60,182 nucleotides of DNA from Nitrospira sp. SG-bin1 (GCA_002083365.1 LVWS01000042.1:1-60182); one strand, 5' to 3'. Counted from the first letter of the stretch, positions 8,641-18,478 are shown. Translations and numbers: made by a program. Notes: generated from the letters alone by a model not told the origin.

Positions 8641-8676
8641 AAGAGCCGACGATCACAAAGATCGTCGGCTCTTTTC
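8641..8676 (+). terminator. Rho-independent terminator
   Basis: AAGAGCCGACGAT (8641-8653) pairs perfectly with ATCGTCGGCTCTT (8661-8673) around a 7-nt loop, followed by TTTT. It would end the small membrane peptide transcript. From here to 8937 I see no gene. Confidence 0.85.
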
Positions 8677-8937
8677 CACCCGGCGGTCGTCTAGATCGAG
8701 GTGGTTGAGACCGGCGTCAGCAAGTTTGCACGATCAGCGGGCATCGGCTTACATCTGACCATGTGTTTCGTTCCCACAGCCTCTTGCTTTTGATTGATGC
8801 ACGGCACAACGCCCAATCCGAATGACGCTGGTTCTCGACCGGAGCCTTCGAGATGAGCGCCTCCTTTTTCACGCTTGGCGACGTACGCCGCCCGCTTTTC
8901 CCCCCACGATCGGCACGAGATGAGCTAATCTGTACGC

Positions 8938-9819
8938 ATGCGGATTGCCACCTGGAATGTCAACTCGCTCAAGGCTCGCCTTGAGAAGGTCATATGGTGG
9001 TTGGATCGGGCGAAGCCCGACGTGCTGCTGATGCAGGAAACAAAGCTGGTAGACGCGGACGCACCTGCCGAAGCATTCAAGCAGGCTGGATACGAGCTGG
9101 TGCATCATGGTGAGGCCCGATGGAACGGCGTGGCGATTGCAAGTCGGTGCGGGATTGGGAGCGTAAGCATGAATTTCGGAGAGCCGTTACGGACGGTGCG
9201 GACCTCGGATACCGGTGATGATGAACCACTGGCTGAGGCGCGGATGCTCGCTGCCGAATGCGGCGGCATGCCCATCATTTGTATATACGCGCCGAACGGC
9301 CGGCAGGTCGATTCGCCGTTTTATGAAGCGAAGCTCGCCTGGTTCGACAAGCTGGCTTGCTGGATTACAGCGTTCATCACAGCAGAGACACCGGCTGTCA
9401 TCGGTGGTGATTTCAATGTGGCGCCCGAGGATATCGATGTATGGGATCCTCAGGCTTGCCATGGCGGCACACACGTCTCCGGGCGAGAGCGGCAGGCGTT
9501 TGCACGGCTGTTGCGCGCGGGATTTGTCGATGCATACCGATTGCACCATCCGGAACCCGGACGGTACACGTGGTGGGACTACCGAGCCGGCAATTTTCAT
9601 AAAAACATCGGCATGCGCATCGATCATCTGCTCGTGACGCCGCCGTTGAAAGGCCGCGTAGTCTGGTCCGATATCGACCGCGAGGCGCGAAAAGGCAAAC
9701 CGTTGCCCTCGGATCATGCACCGGTGGTTATTGACATCGATAGCCCCGGCCATCCGTTCGACGCCGGCTGGGCGTCGGCGGAATCACGAATCGCCGCGCG
9801 TACGAGAAAAGAGCGATGA
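8938..9819 (+). CDS. xthA: Exodeoxyribonuclease III
   Basis: An apurinic/apyrimidinic endonuclease and 3'-5' exonuclease for base excision repair. It starts with the family signature MRIATWNVNSLKARL, then MQETKL (metal-binding Glu), YAPNGR, GGDFNVAPEDIDVWDP, the YTWWDYRAGNFHKNIGMRIDHLL block and the catalytic SDHAPVVID. It is 293 residues, about 30 longer than usual, because of a C-terminal tail (SPGHPFDAGWASAES...). No Shine-Dalgarno site is obvious. Parts of this tail recur as decayed copies at 5.4 kb and 10.9 kb. Confidence 0.95.
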   Translation: MRIATWNVNSLKARLEKVIWWLDRAKPDVLLMQETKLVDADAPAEAFKQAGYELVHHGEARWNGVAIASRCGIGSVSMNFGEPLRTVRTSDTGDDEPLAEARMLAAECGGMPIICIYAPNGRQVDSPFYEAKLAWFDKLACWITAFITAETPAVIGGDFNVAPEDIDVWDPQACHGGTHVSGRERQAFARLLRAGFVDAYRLHHPEPGRYTWWDYRAGNFHKNIGMRIDHLLVTPPLKGRVVWSDIDREARKGKPLPSDHAPVVIDIDSPGHPFDAGWASAESRIAARTRKER

Positions 9820-10123
9820 CTACAGGCCGGTGCGGACGGTGCTGCATCGGATGGTTCTGGCGAGGTCATCCTACCTCTGCCGGAGTCGCATCGACGCATG
9901 TACAGACAAAGAGTTCCCTGACCACTTTTTTTCCTATTGATGAGTAGCAATCTTCCCCCTATTCGTAGCATAGCGGCCGTCCCCTCGCCTTTCATACTCT
10001 GATTCCGTGTCTTTACGCTCCTTGCACCGTTCGCTAGGGTTTGACCCAGTAGGTGTACGGCTCAGTGTTGTTATGCTCGAACCTCCAACCGAAGTACACG
10101 CACATCGCGTACGGATTCTTCGT

Positions 10124-10825
10124 ATGTGTGATCGAACTGGTGCTTTTCTGGAGACACAGCGCCCGCTTCTCACCGGACCTCGCACACAGCGGTTGATCCC
10201 CCTCGCTGCCACAGTGGCGCTGATCAGCCTTGGGGCACAAACAGGATGTCGTCCCACGCCTCATGCAGTTCTCAGTCAATCTTCACACGCTCCGGTTATG
10301 ATGAGCGAACGTGTGCCGCAGGATGTCCGTCGCTTGGCCGTATGGTATCCCCGCACGTCCGAGCAAGAACTGCTGTACGGGTACGGGAGGCTCGAACAGG
10401 CCACGTTTCAGCTCAAAACACAACGCTCGTGGATCAAGATCGTCGAACGGCGCGACATCGGCCGATTGACGGATGAACAGCGGTGGCAACTCTCAGGGCG
10501 AGTCGGAGATGACAGTGCGGTACGGATCGGCAGGTGGCTCGGCGCGGACAGCATGGTCCTGTTCAGGATTGAAGGCCCGACCATGAGGGAACGGATGCTC
10601 GCACGCTTGTACGGGAGGATGCCGCCGTTCGTGGTATCGAGCAAGATTATCTCGGTGGAAAGCGGCGAAGTGCTGTACCACGACGTCGTCACCGCTATGG
10701 CGGTTCCCCCATCCGGCGAGTGGGGGGACTACGAAAGCGATTATGAATTGCAACCGGCGATGCACGCCGCGCTCGATCATGCGTTGTCCGTGGCGATCAT
10801 GCATCTGACCCAATCATTTCGGTGA
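10124..10825 (+). CDS. Putative lipoprotein, unknown
   Basis: From ATG 10124 the product is 233 residues with a hydrophobic stretch RLIPLAATVALISLGAQTGC at about residues 21-40. The cysteine would be the lipid-attachment site, although the residues before it (AQTGC) are a weak lipobox. The mature part reads RRLAVWYPRTSEQELLYGYGRLEQATFQL and WLGADSMVLFRIEGP, which recalls periplasmic CsgG/LpoB-like domains that read 'GA..V..G', but the match is not firm. The true start is uncertain, as the frame is open back to 10007. It is monocistronic, with no partner visible. Confidence 0.55.
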   Translation: MCDRTGAFLETQRPLLTGPRTQRLIPLAATVALISLGAQTGCRPTPHAVLSQSSHAPVMMSERVPQDVRRLAVWYPRTSEQELLYGYGRLEQATFQLKTQRSWIKIVERRDIGRLTDEQRWQLSGRVGDDSAVRIGRWLGADSMVLFRIEGPTMRERMLARLYGRMPPFVVSSKIISVESGEVLYHDVVTAMAVPPSGEWGDYESDYELQPAMHAALDHALSVAIMHLTQSFR

Positions 10826-10867
10826 GCGGAGCTCGCAGAGCTCCACCAAACCCCTGAAATCGATCCC

Positions 10868-10975
10868 AAGACCAGGAAACCGTTTCCGTCGAATCACCCA
10901 CCGGCAGTCATCAACCTCGGCAGCCCCGGCCATCCGTTCGACGCCGGTTGGGCTTCAGCGGAAATCGTCGCGAAT
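10868..10975 (+). pseudogene. Decayed copy of the xthA 3' end
   Basis: This stretch lines up with 9690-9785 of the intact xthA: GGAAACCGTTTCCGTCGAAT against GCAAACCGTTGCCCTCGGAT, followed by a nearly identical CAGCCCCGGCCATCCGTTCG and GACGCCGGTTGGGC. The catalytic SDHAP has become SNHPP, so the copy is not functional. Only the last third of the domain remains. From here to 11234 I see no other gene. Confidence 0.6.
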
Positions 10976-11234
10976 CCTGGCACACTGTCAGTGATGCGCC
11001 GCAGGGCGGTGGGGATGCCACAGGAGGCGATCACGTCGCGAACCGCCGCGTCTCGGAACGGGACTCTGCTTCATTCCGATGAGCCTGATGGTCGGCCGCA
11101 TTCTTTGCGTGGTAAGAGGATGGATTTACGCGGAGTCAATCGGACCAGGACGTTTCGCTTCGGGGCTGATACCGTACGCAAGGGCCGGTCAGAGTGTGAA
11201 CCCGGCCGGCCTTGCCCTGTATGTTCTTCCGCCA

Positions 11235-11543
11235 CTATTTTTTCTTTCCCATTGTTTCTTGGAGCAGTGATTTCCATTCGTCGCGGTTGACGGCCGGCAT
11301 CGTCGTGATCTGGATGTGCCCCAGCGAGGCATTCCTCACCGCTGCCTTCATGGCCGTCTTGTTGTCCGGAAAGTCCCAGATGGCGACGACGTCGTATTCG
11401 CCCAGGCAATAGTAGGCCTGGACCAGCTTGCCGCCGAGCGCCTGGGCGTTCTTCTTGACCATCTCGGCGCGCTCGATGCCATGGTCCTTCATGGTTTGAA
11501 GACCATGTTGGGTAAACTTCACAAGGCTCACGTAGGTTGGCAT
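11235..11543 (-). CDS. GYD domain protein
   Basis: A 102-residue protein with YVSLVKFTQHGLQTMKD at the start, the signature LGEYDVVAIWDFPD (residues 47-60), and a conserved end with HIQITTMPAVNRDEW. These mark the GYD family (PF08734), small ferredoxin-like-fold proteins of unknown role. The start is supported by AAAGGAGG 7 nt upstream. It is monocistronic. Confidence 0.88.
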   Translation of the reverse strand: MPTYVSLVKFTQHGLQTMKDHGIERAEMVKKNAQALGGKLVQAYYCLGEYDVVAIWDFPDNKTAMKAAVRNASLGHIQITTMPAVNRDEWKSLLQETMGKKK

Positions 11544-11700
11544 GGCAGACCTCCTTTGATGGGGCGACGCGCAGGGCGTCGAGTAAGGAAATCTTAGGCG
11601 CTTTCGGTCGGCTAAAACAAGCGAGGTGTCGATCGGCCATTGGTTCCATACGTGGCGGAGGCAGTTCGAAACCTCACCCCTTACTTCTCCTGCCGTGCGT

Positions 11701-12834
11701 CTATCGCATTTCCCACTGATTTCCCATCAAGCCCACTCGAACGCGGCGTCGGGTGGGATCATCATGTGGCTTGCCGTCGATGCTCATGCGGATATCGGCA
11801 TTGATATTCCCCACCAGATAATAACTGTGCTCCACGAGCCCTTTGACGATCGGTGTGCAGTCGATCTGATGAACCTTATTATGGACATGGGTCGGCCGCG
11901 CGGGCCCGTTGGAACCCAGACGATCGGGATTGCCTTTGGTGTAATCCGATATGACCAAGGCGGCATCACCTCGGTTGTGGTAGACGCTGATGCTTCTGGC
12001 TAATTCGTGCGCGCGCCACAAGGGTTGACCTTCTTCCAATGCCGTGTCGTCGACGTCGGGTGCGCACAAAAAAATGTGCTCGAACAGGCGGGGCAAGGCG
12101 TTTCCCGGCGTGAAGGCGTCGCACCGCTCGAGGGCGTTCTGCAGCAAATAATTGCCCATGGAGTGGCAAAGGAGATGGAGGTCCTGCTTGCAGAGCTGCT
12201 CGTCCGCGCGCCGCAGGCTCGCGAGAAAATCCCGTACTTTGAGAATGCCTCGTCCGACGGCGTTCCCGGACCCGGCCGCTTCCGACCGGTCCGATTTATA
12301 GGAGACGAACGGCAACCCCAGGCCGTCCGACGGCCAGGTGAACAGCACCACTTGCACGTTCTGCTCGGCATCCCTCTCCGGGCTATGGTTCAGCATTTCC
12401 TGAAGCGACAGGGCCGTGCCGACGGCCTCGGTCCAGGAGACATTGAAGCCATGGATGAAAATCACGACGTCCGTGTTCTTGCGCATGATCGTCTGCAGAT
12501 CGGAAAACGCCGCTTGCGAACCCAACTTAATGTTGTCCTGTTGGTCCTCCGCAATCGACCGATTGATCTTCTCCCGATAAGCGACGATGTCGGCGGACTC
12601 GGCGCACCTTGCCAGGTACTTGATCAGTCCTTCACCGTCTCCTCGTCCCATGGGTTCGCAGTCCGTATCCAGGTGCTTGGTCAATTTGGCATCATCGACC
12701 GTGACGGTCAGACGGCCGAAGCGGAGATTCTCGACTCCGTCGTCGCTGAACTTCTTGCCGTAACCGTCCGGGTGCCAACGATCATTGCCGAGGTGGTTGC
12801 GATTGGTCGCGTAAAAGAGTCGTCGCTCAGCCAT
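11701..12834 (-). CDS. Alpha/beta hydrolase, DUF900 family
   Basis: A 377-residue cytoplasmic serine hydrolase with no signal peptide. It opens with RRLFYATNRNH, typical of DUF900. VVIFIHGFNVSWTEA (about residues 124-138) supplies the oxyanion HGF motif, and LLCHSMGNYLL carries the nucleophile Ser in the elbow. A late Asp (CAPDVDD) and His (VEHSYYLVG) could complete the triad. The start has AAGGAG 9-10 nt upstream. Substrate unknown. DUF900 hydrolases also occur as components of bacterial conflict systems, relevant to the protease and nuclease downstream. Confidence 0.85.
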   Translation of the reverse strand: MAERRLFYATNRNHLGNDRWHPDGYGKKFSDDGVENLRFGRLTVTVDDAKLTKHLDTDCEPMGRGDGEGLIKYLARCAESADIVAYREKINRSIAEDQQDNIKLGSQAAFSDLQTIMRKNTDVVIFIHGFNVSWTEAVGTALSLQEMLNHSPERDAEQNVQVVLFTWPSDGLGLPFVSYKSDRSEAAGSGNAVGRGILKVRDFLASLRRADEQLCKQDLHLLCHSMGNYLLQNALERCDAFTPGNALPRLFEHIFLCAPDVDDTALEEGQPLWRAHELARSISVYHNRGDAALVISDYTKGNPDRLGSNGPARPTHVHNKVHQIDCTPIVKGLVEHSYYLVGNINADIRMSIDGKPHDDPTRRRVRVGLMGNQWEMR

Positions 12835-13021
12835 CTTCTTGGCTCCTTGTCTGAGACGTGAGGTGCAATCACCGCCGTCGGGCGGCGCCGGGCGAGATGT
12901 GCTTAGCCGCTTCGACCGGGAATGTCAAGAATGCACCTAAGCTTTTCTTCGTGAGCGACGGGGCCGGCTGATCGTGGAAGACAGCGTGTCGTTCCAACAC
13001 GACGGGTGAGGAATTGTGTCT

Positions 13022-13942
13022 CTATCCCGCCGCGAGTGCCTTCAGGAGAAATCCTTGAACCTGTTCGCGCGCATTTCGTGAAGGCCGGCCTGCTTCGCCC
13101 TGCGCTCTCCACGAACCGATCAACGTGCTGTGGGCCTTGACCGGCTTCCCGTCCATCCGGTACTCGATCGCTCCATCGAATTGGAAACGGTCCGGGAAAC
13201 GCGCACGTAGCGTGGTGATTTTGTCGGGATGTGAGACACAATCGGTTTCAAATCTCAAACCGAGAATTGCGGCGGTGCTGCGCTCGGCATGAGCGACATC
13301 TTCAGACGAAAGGCCAAGAGACTTGCGGTCGGCATCCGTATACCACCAGAACCGGAGAGGCAGGGCCGGTTGGGCCACGACGACGGCTCGTACCGCTGGG
13401 TGATCCAGCAGCGCGAGAGGGATCGGGCCTGACATGCAGTTGCCGATGATGCCCACGTGTTGACGGGGATGCCGTTCTCCTACCGTCCGTACCACGCCTC
13501 GCAGCCACGTCACGACAGGAGCGCTTCCCTGGGCGGGGATGCCCCATTCGCCGCCGGGGAAAAAGTCCATGAATCCCTGGAACCAATAGGCCCACAATCC
13601 CGTCGTCAGGGAGAACTTCCCTTTCTCGCCGAAGAGGAGCGGCACATACACCGTGAAGTCCTTCGAGAGCTCCTCTGCGTAGGCCAATGTTCCCGGAGAT
13701 AGTCCGGTCAACTCATGGAGCAAGAGCAGCGGCGGTTTGTCCGCGCCGTCATTCAGGCAGAACACCGAATGGGTGATCCCGGCATGAGCGAAGGGTCGTT
13801 CGAAACACTCGACCCAATTGCGGGTGGGTGTTCCTTCTTCTTTGGCATGAGGCGCGCACATCCCCATTTGGGCGGCGCCACAGCCGGATAGGAGAAAGAC
13901 AGCCACGATAGTGTGGAACAGGGAGCCGTGCGTTGTCCTCAT
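13022..13942 (-). CDS. Dienelactone hydrolase family lipoprotein
   Basis: From ATG 13942 the product is 306 residues and starts with a lipoprotein signal ending in FLLSGC, so it is probably tethered in the envelope. The start is supported by GAAGGA 5 nt upstream; the frame is open further but without a site. The alpha/beta-hydrolase core has LLLHELTGL and a nucleophile elbow GIIGNCMSGPI with cysteine, as in dienelactone hydrolases. Late acid and His positions (DRFQFDGAIEY, VKAHSTLIG) are plausible. Substrate unknown. Confidence 0.82.
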   Translation of the reverse strand: MRTTHGSLFHTIVAVFLLSGCGAAQMGMCAPHAKEEGTPTRNWVECFERPFAHAGITHSVFCLNDGADKPPLLLLHELTGLSPGTLAYAEELSKDFTVYVPLLFGEKGKFSLTTGLWAYWFQGFMDFFPGGEWGIPAQGSAPVVTWLRGVVRTVGERHPRQHVGIIGNCMSGPIPLALLDHPAVRAVVVAQPALPLRFWWYTDADRKSLGLSSEDVAHAERSTAAILGLRFETDCVSHPDKITTLRARFPDRFQFDGAIEYRMDGKPVKAHSTLIGSWRAQGEAGRPSRNAREQVQGFLLKALAAG

Positions 13943-14154
13943 GTCATTCCTTCGCCGCAATTTTCGCGGGTTCCTGGTTCTCTCGTCGTCGAGCAACGCA
14001 GCGGGAGCTTGCCAGTGTTCACGGAGCAGTGCAAGAACCTTCCTGAGTCGGACACCAGGGGTTCCAGAAGATTGATGAATGAAAAATTGATTCGGTTGTT
14101 GAAGGACGCCCTTAAACAATGATCCTACCGCGCTGTTCCATGTGGGGAAGGGAT

Positions 14155-16131
14155 ATGGTACGCTCCGCCGCTGTGGCTCCCGAGAGAGAACAGCATGTCA
14201 CAATCCCGGCGTCTCCTGATGCCATCAGCCCGGACTGGCTGACGCTGGCGTTACGGCGTGCAGGTGTGCTTCATCACGCCAATGTCGTGGCCGTCAATGT
14301 GCGGCCTGTCGCGGGCGGCAGTGGCTTTGTGGGCCAGACGGCCCGCTTGCAGATTCGATATGACCGGCAAGAAGCAAGCGCTCCCGCCACTGTCTTTGCC
14401 AAACTGTCCTCGGCGGATCCTGCTATCAGGCAGCAACTCCGGAAGGTGGGACTCTATGAAACGGAGGCCGGTTTTTACCGAGACGTGGCGCCGCTGCCGA
14501 CCTTCCCCTTGCCGGTTCCTCGGCCCTATCTGAGCCTGTACGATGAAGAAACGAGCGAGTGTGTCCTGCTGCTGGAAGATCTCGGTCAGGTGGAGTTCGG
14601 AGACAATCTCACCGGCAGTTCTTCAGCGGATGCTCCCATGGTCGTCCGGCACCTTGGGCGCTTACATGCGCGATTTTGGAATGACCCGTTCCTGAAAGAG
14701 TGGCCCTGGTTACGTACGCTCACCGATGAAGCCGAGACCCGGATCGGCCTGTATCGGGCGATGTTGCCGCGATTCGAACAACGGTGCGCCGACTTTCTGA
14801 CACCGACCTTGCTGCGGTCTGCAAGAAGGTTTGGAGAAGTGTTTCCGCAGTATGTGGAGCAGACTTCAGGCAAGCCGCAGACCCTGACCCACGGAGATTT
14901 TCGGGCCGACAACTTTGCCTTTACCACGACGCGCGAGGGCAGAGGCGTGACGGTATTCGATTGGCAAGTGGCACGGCGCGCGCCTGGTCCTCGGGATCTG
15001 GCCTACTTCCTGTCCGGCTCGCTCCCCGTGGGGGAGCGCCGCGCCACGGAAGAGTCGCTGCTGAAACTGTATGAGGAGGCGCTGGCGGCCAATGGCGTTG
15101 AAGGATATACCGGCGAGAATCTCAGAAGGGATGTTCAAGCCGGACTTGCCGCGCCGCTCACCACCTGGGTCATCGCCGGAGGCATGCTCGACTTTTCGAG
15201 TGAACGTGGAGCCAACTTGGTGAGGCAGGTATGCGAACGGCTCGATGCCACGTTGAAGGATTATCAGTTTATCGATTATCTAAACAAGCTTGCCGCGCCT
15301 CGTTCCGGGTCCGGTCGCACAGTGAGACTGGAGAAACACGAAACGTATTCCGCCGGATATGATCCGATGGTGCTGCAAGGGCTTGCCAGACGAACCGCAG
15401 CCCGGGATGCCGCGTTCTTCATGCCATACCTCAAATCGGACATGCACGTGTTGGATTGTGGATGTGGGCCGGGGGGCATCAGCGTCACGCTGGCGGAACT
15501 GGTTCCTCAGGGACGGGTAGTGGGAATCGATATTGAGGACAGCCAGCTTGAGATGGGGCGCCGAGAGGCCCAGCAGCGCGAGATCGGGAACGTCGAGTTT
15601 CACCACGCCAGCCTCTATGCGCTTCCGTTCGCGGATGGAACCTTCGACGCAGTGTTGGCCCATGCCGTGCTGTATCATCTCGCCGAGCCGATGAAGGCCT
15701 TGCGGGAACTGTGGCGCGTGCTCAAGCCTGGTGGGGTGATCGGGCTGCGGGATGCCGATTTTGATGGGGATGTGTACTATCCTGCCGATAAGGACGTCGA
15801 ACGGTTTTGGAAATTGACGGTGCAGGTGATCGAACATCACGGCGGCGATGTCCGGTTCGGACGCCAACAACGCCGGCTGTTGCGGGAGGCTGGATTTCGG
15901 AATGTGGTTGGCTCAGCGTCGTCCGATGCCTTTGGCACACCCGAGATGACCGCCGGCTTCAGCCGTTACTTCGGCGGCGTGTTTTTGAATCAGCACCGCG
16001 AAGTGATTCTGAAAGAGCAATGGGCGACAGACGCTGAGCTCATCTCCATGCAGAATGCGCTGATCGCTTGGGGCGGCAGTCCGGACGCCTTCTATGCCCG
16101 CTGCCGATGCGAAGCCGTGGGGTGGAAGTGA
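14155..16131 (+). CDS. Fusion of a kinase-fold phosphotransferase and a class I methyltransferase
   Basis: A 658-residue protein in two halves. Residues about 20-385 resemble the aminoglycoside-phosphotransferase/ecdysteroid-kinase fold: a P-loop-like GGSGFVGQTARL, ATVFAKL with the ATP-binding Lys, LLLEDLG at the hinge, the catalytic loop THGDFRADN (245-253) and metal-binding VFDWQ (267-271). Residues about 395-658 are a SAM-dependent methyltransferase with motif I VLDCGCGPGG (432-441), VVGIDIEDSQLE and LRELWRVLKPGG. An upstream ATG at 14119 is possible, but AAGG sits just before 14155. The substrate is unknown. It is divergent from the lipoprotein hydrolase at 13.9 kb. The joined activities suggest one small molecule that is both phosphorylated and methylated. 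Confidence 0.82.
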   Translation: MVRSAAVAPEREQHVTIPASPDAISPDWLTLALRRAGVLHHANVVAVNVRPVAGGSGFVGQTARLQIRYDRQEASAPATVFAKLSSADPAIRQQLRKVGLYETEAGFYRDVAPLPTFPLPVPRPYLSLYDEETSECVLLLEDLGQVEFGDNLTGSSSADAPMVVRHLGRLHARFWNDPFLKEWPWLRTLTDEAETRIGLYRAMLPRFEQRCADFLTPTLLRSARRFGEVFPQYVEQTSGKPQTLTHGDFRADNFAFTTTREGRGVTVFDWQVARRAPGPRDLAYFLSGSLPVGERRATEESLLKLYEEALAANGVEGYTGENLRRDVQAGLAAPLTTWVIAGGMLDFSSERGANLVRQVCERLDATLKDYQFIDYLNKLAAPRSGSGRTVRLEKHETYSAGYDPMVLQGLARRTAARDAAFFMPYLKSDMHVLDCGCGPGGISVTLAELVPQGRVVGIDIEDSQLEMGRREAQQREIGNVEFHHASLYALPFADGTFDAVLAHAVLYHLAEPMKALRELWRVLKPGGVIGLRDADFDGDVYYPADKDVERFWKLTVQVIEHHGGDVRFGRQQRRLLREAGFRNVVGSASSDAFGTPEMTAGFSRYFGGVFLNQHREVILKEQWATDAELISMQNALIAWGGSPDAFYARCRCEAVGWK

Positions 16132-16360
16132 TCGTGCTGCTCTATTCATTTCTTAAGGGGACTTCGGTGCAGTGGTCTCGGCCAGTCCCACTGGCCGAAC
16201 AGATCAACGTCAGTCCTCCTTCCGCTTCGATAAGAACCTGGGTCAGCGATCTCAAAACATTCGAACGAGCGCATGACTCCGTTTGGCGTTGACCGGAGCA
16301 GCAGGGAGAAGGGTTGCACTTCTCCCTGCCTCATCTCCTCCAGAGCCGCTTTGTAATCTT

Positions 16361-18478
16361 TCAGGCCGTACGGCGGGATGGAATCCGCCGATGTATCGTT
16401 GCTCTCGTCCGCCCAATGGGTTTCTGTCGCGGCCGGCCATTGTTCTCGATGGTCTCGGCTCGATGATCACCGGCTTGAAAGACGAGTTCGAGTCCGAACT
16501 GCTTCAGGGTGCCGACATCTCGCGCCTCGGCATCCCGGATGGTCAACGTCCACGAGCCGTTGAGGCTCTTTCCCTTGAATCCGGCCAACGCGATGGTGTC
16601 CAACATGTCGTAGGTCCGTTTGATATTGTGGGCCGCCCCTCCCGCGCGGTTATGTAAGGAAACTTTGGCGGGAGTGATTCCGCGAGGAGGACTCAATGTG
16701 ACGATGAGATCACCGATGTAGGTATGTGCCAGATCGAGATGAACGATCAGATTCTCCACCGGGGTCTGGTCGTTCACCTCCAGCGAAACCGAGACGGTGT
16801 GAAGATCCGGGAGCGGCTCGTTGAATGTCCGGCTGATCAGAACACGGTTTTGTGCCGACGGTTGTGCCAGAGTGACCGCCGTCTCAGCATTCAGACGACC
16901 ATAACCGTAAAACCGGCTCCAGCCAATGGTGTCGTAGTGGCCACCATTGGGATCGATCTTGTCGCACGCTTGCTTCAGAATCTCTCGCACTTCCTGCCAT
17001 TTGAGATCGGGATTGACCGACAAGACCAACGCCGCGACACCGGCCGCCCCGGGACAGGCGCTGGAGGTCCCTCCGAAACTGTTGGTGTAGTTGCCCCGCG
17101 GGTCTCCTTCGTTCGAATTACCGGTGTTATATCCTTGCAATCCGGTGCGATCGGTGGTCCAAATACCGGGCGTGAGAGGGGCGGGGTGTTGAAAGGGAGC
17201 ATGACCCATGTCGCTGCTGGGGAAGGAACACCAGACCGCCTTCCCAAAATCGCTGTACACGCTGCGCTTGCCCCGATCATTGCAGGCCGCCACCGCGATA
17301 ACGCGCTCATAACTGGCGTATCCATCGTTCTCGACACTTTCGTTCCCGTTGCCGGCCGCGAAGAGCACGATGCAGCCCTTGCCGCCTCGGCCTTTCGTCG
17401 TGGCATAGTCGATGGCCAGTTTCGTGCTGGCGGGGAGCGGGACTTTCTGATTGTGGGTCGGATCGTTGGGGTTCCACCATTGCCCATCTGTCGGCCCCCA
17501 ACTGCACGAAATCACGTCAGCTCCATGGTCGGCCGCCCATTCGAACGCCTCCGCTTCTTGCTGCGAGCCGAGCGCGGAGTTCAAGCGAATCGGCAAGAGT
17601 TTCGCGGTCGGCGCGACGCCGGAGGCCTTGACCAGTCCACCCGCACAGGCCACTCCGGCACAGGCGGTTCCATGGTCTTCTGTAAAATGGGTATCTTTGG
17701 GCCGAGGATCACTGGTGCCGAGCGTGGCATCGCGAGGCGCGACGACTTTTCCCGCTCCGGAAAATTCCGGGTGATCGATGTCGACTCCATCATCGATGAT
17801 GGCGATCGTCGTGCCTGCTCCCGTCGTCACCTGATGGGCCGCCTCCACGTTCGCACTGGCGGAGACCGAGGTGCCGTTGACGGTGGTGGTCTTCAGGTGC
17901 CATTGCTCGGCCGCGATCGCGCGCCGACCTTTCGGTCGAACCAGTTCCGGATGGCAATACTCCACGTCTGTTCGACTCAGGAGCGAGGAAGCCGTGTCGA
18001 AGATGGACGTGCCGGTGCCCTCCGGCGCCCCGACAAAGAAGGCATTGGTCGCATACGTCAATTCTTTCTTGATCGTGAGCCCCGCGTTCCGGATCACCGT
18101 GCGGCAGTCTTCGGGATCCGCCTCATCGACGAATTTGATGAAGAGGTTTTCGGTATAGAGCACCGGCTCTCCCGACTTTTCATCCACCATCACACCGCCG
18201 GCAAATCGGACGTCCGGAGCCGTGCGCAGCGCCGATTTACGGCTGTCCAACGACCTGCGTCCCGTCCCCGCCGGAACCCGGTAGACTTCAACGCCGGCTT
18301 CCGGAAACGTGACGACGAGATGTCCGTCGGCCACTTCCCCGGACTCCGGCGTGGGCACGGCGCCGCTTCTGATCGACCGGGTGGAGTGCGTGCGGACTGC
18401 GATTAAATCGTCGCTCTTGCGGAGCGTGATCGGGGGTTCGTTCTTCTTGCCCAATCGAACCTGTGTCAGTTCAGGCAT
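16361..18478 (-). CDS. Subtilisin-like (S8) serine protease with P domain
   Basis: A 705-residue protease. The catalytic triad is Asp229 (AIIDDGVDIDHPEF), His269 (EDHGTACAG) and Ser472 (FGGTSSACP), with oxyanion Asn377 (FAAGNGN). Residues about 100-195 are a pro-region (FIKFVDEADPEDC...). The C-terminal part, about 545-675, is a P/Homo B domain as in kexin-like convertases (VSLEVNDQTPVENLIVHLDLAHTYIGDL and GSWTLTIRDAEA). There is no signal peptide, so the enzyme may act inside the cell or leave by another route. GAGGAGG lies 7 nt before the ATG. A NUC1 nuclease gene lies upstream on the same strand with only 77 bp between. Confidence 0.93.
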   Translation of the reverse strand: MPELTQVRLGKKNEPPITLRKSDDLIAVRTHSTRSIRSGAVPTPESGEVADGHLVVTFPEAGVEVYRVPAGTGRRSLDSRKSALRTAPDVRFAGGVMVDEKSGEPVLYTENLFIKFVDEADPEDCRTVIRNAGLTIKKELTYATNAFFVGAPEGTGTSIFDTASSLLSRTDVEYCHPELVRPKGRRAIAAEQWHLKTTTVNGTSVSASANVEAAHQVTTGAGTTIAIIDDGVDIDHPEFSGAGKVVAPRDATLGTSDPRPKDTHFTEDHGTACAGVACAGGLVKASGVAPTAKLLPIRLNSALGSQQEAEAFEWAADHGADVISCSWGPTDGQWWNPNDPTHNQKVPLPASTKLAIDYATTKGRGGKGCIVLFAAGNGNESVENDGYASYERVIAVAACNDRGKRSVYSDFGKAVWCSFPSSDMGHAPFQHPAPLTPGIWTTDRTGLQGYNTGNSNEGDPRGNYTNSFGGTSSACPGAAGVAALVLSVNPDLKWQEVREILKQACDKIDPNGGHYDTIGWSRFYGYGRLNAETAVTLAQPSAQNRVLISRTFNEPLPDLHTVSVSLEVNDQTPVENLIVHLDLAHTYIGDLIVTLSPPRGITPAKVSLHNRAGGAAHNIKRTYDMLDTIALAGFKGKSLNGSWTLTIRDAEARDVGTLKQFGLELVFQAGDHRAETIENNGRPRQKPIGRTRATIHRRIPSRRTA

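Noticed and set aside
12007..12861. 284-codon plus-strand ORF
   Set aside because: Antisense to the DUF900 hydrolase; no ribosome site and no family features.
16724..18406. 560-codon plus-strand ORF
   Set aside because: Lies exactly antisense to the S8 protease, whose catalytic motifs are intact; its product is Arg/Gly-rich and without family features.
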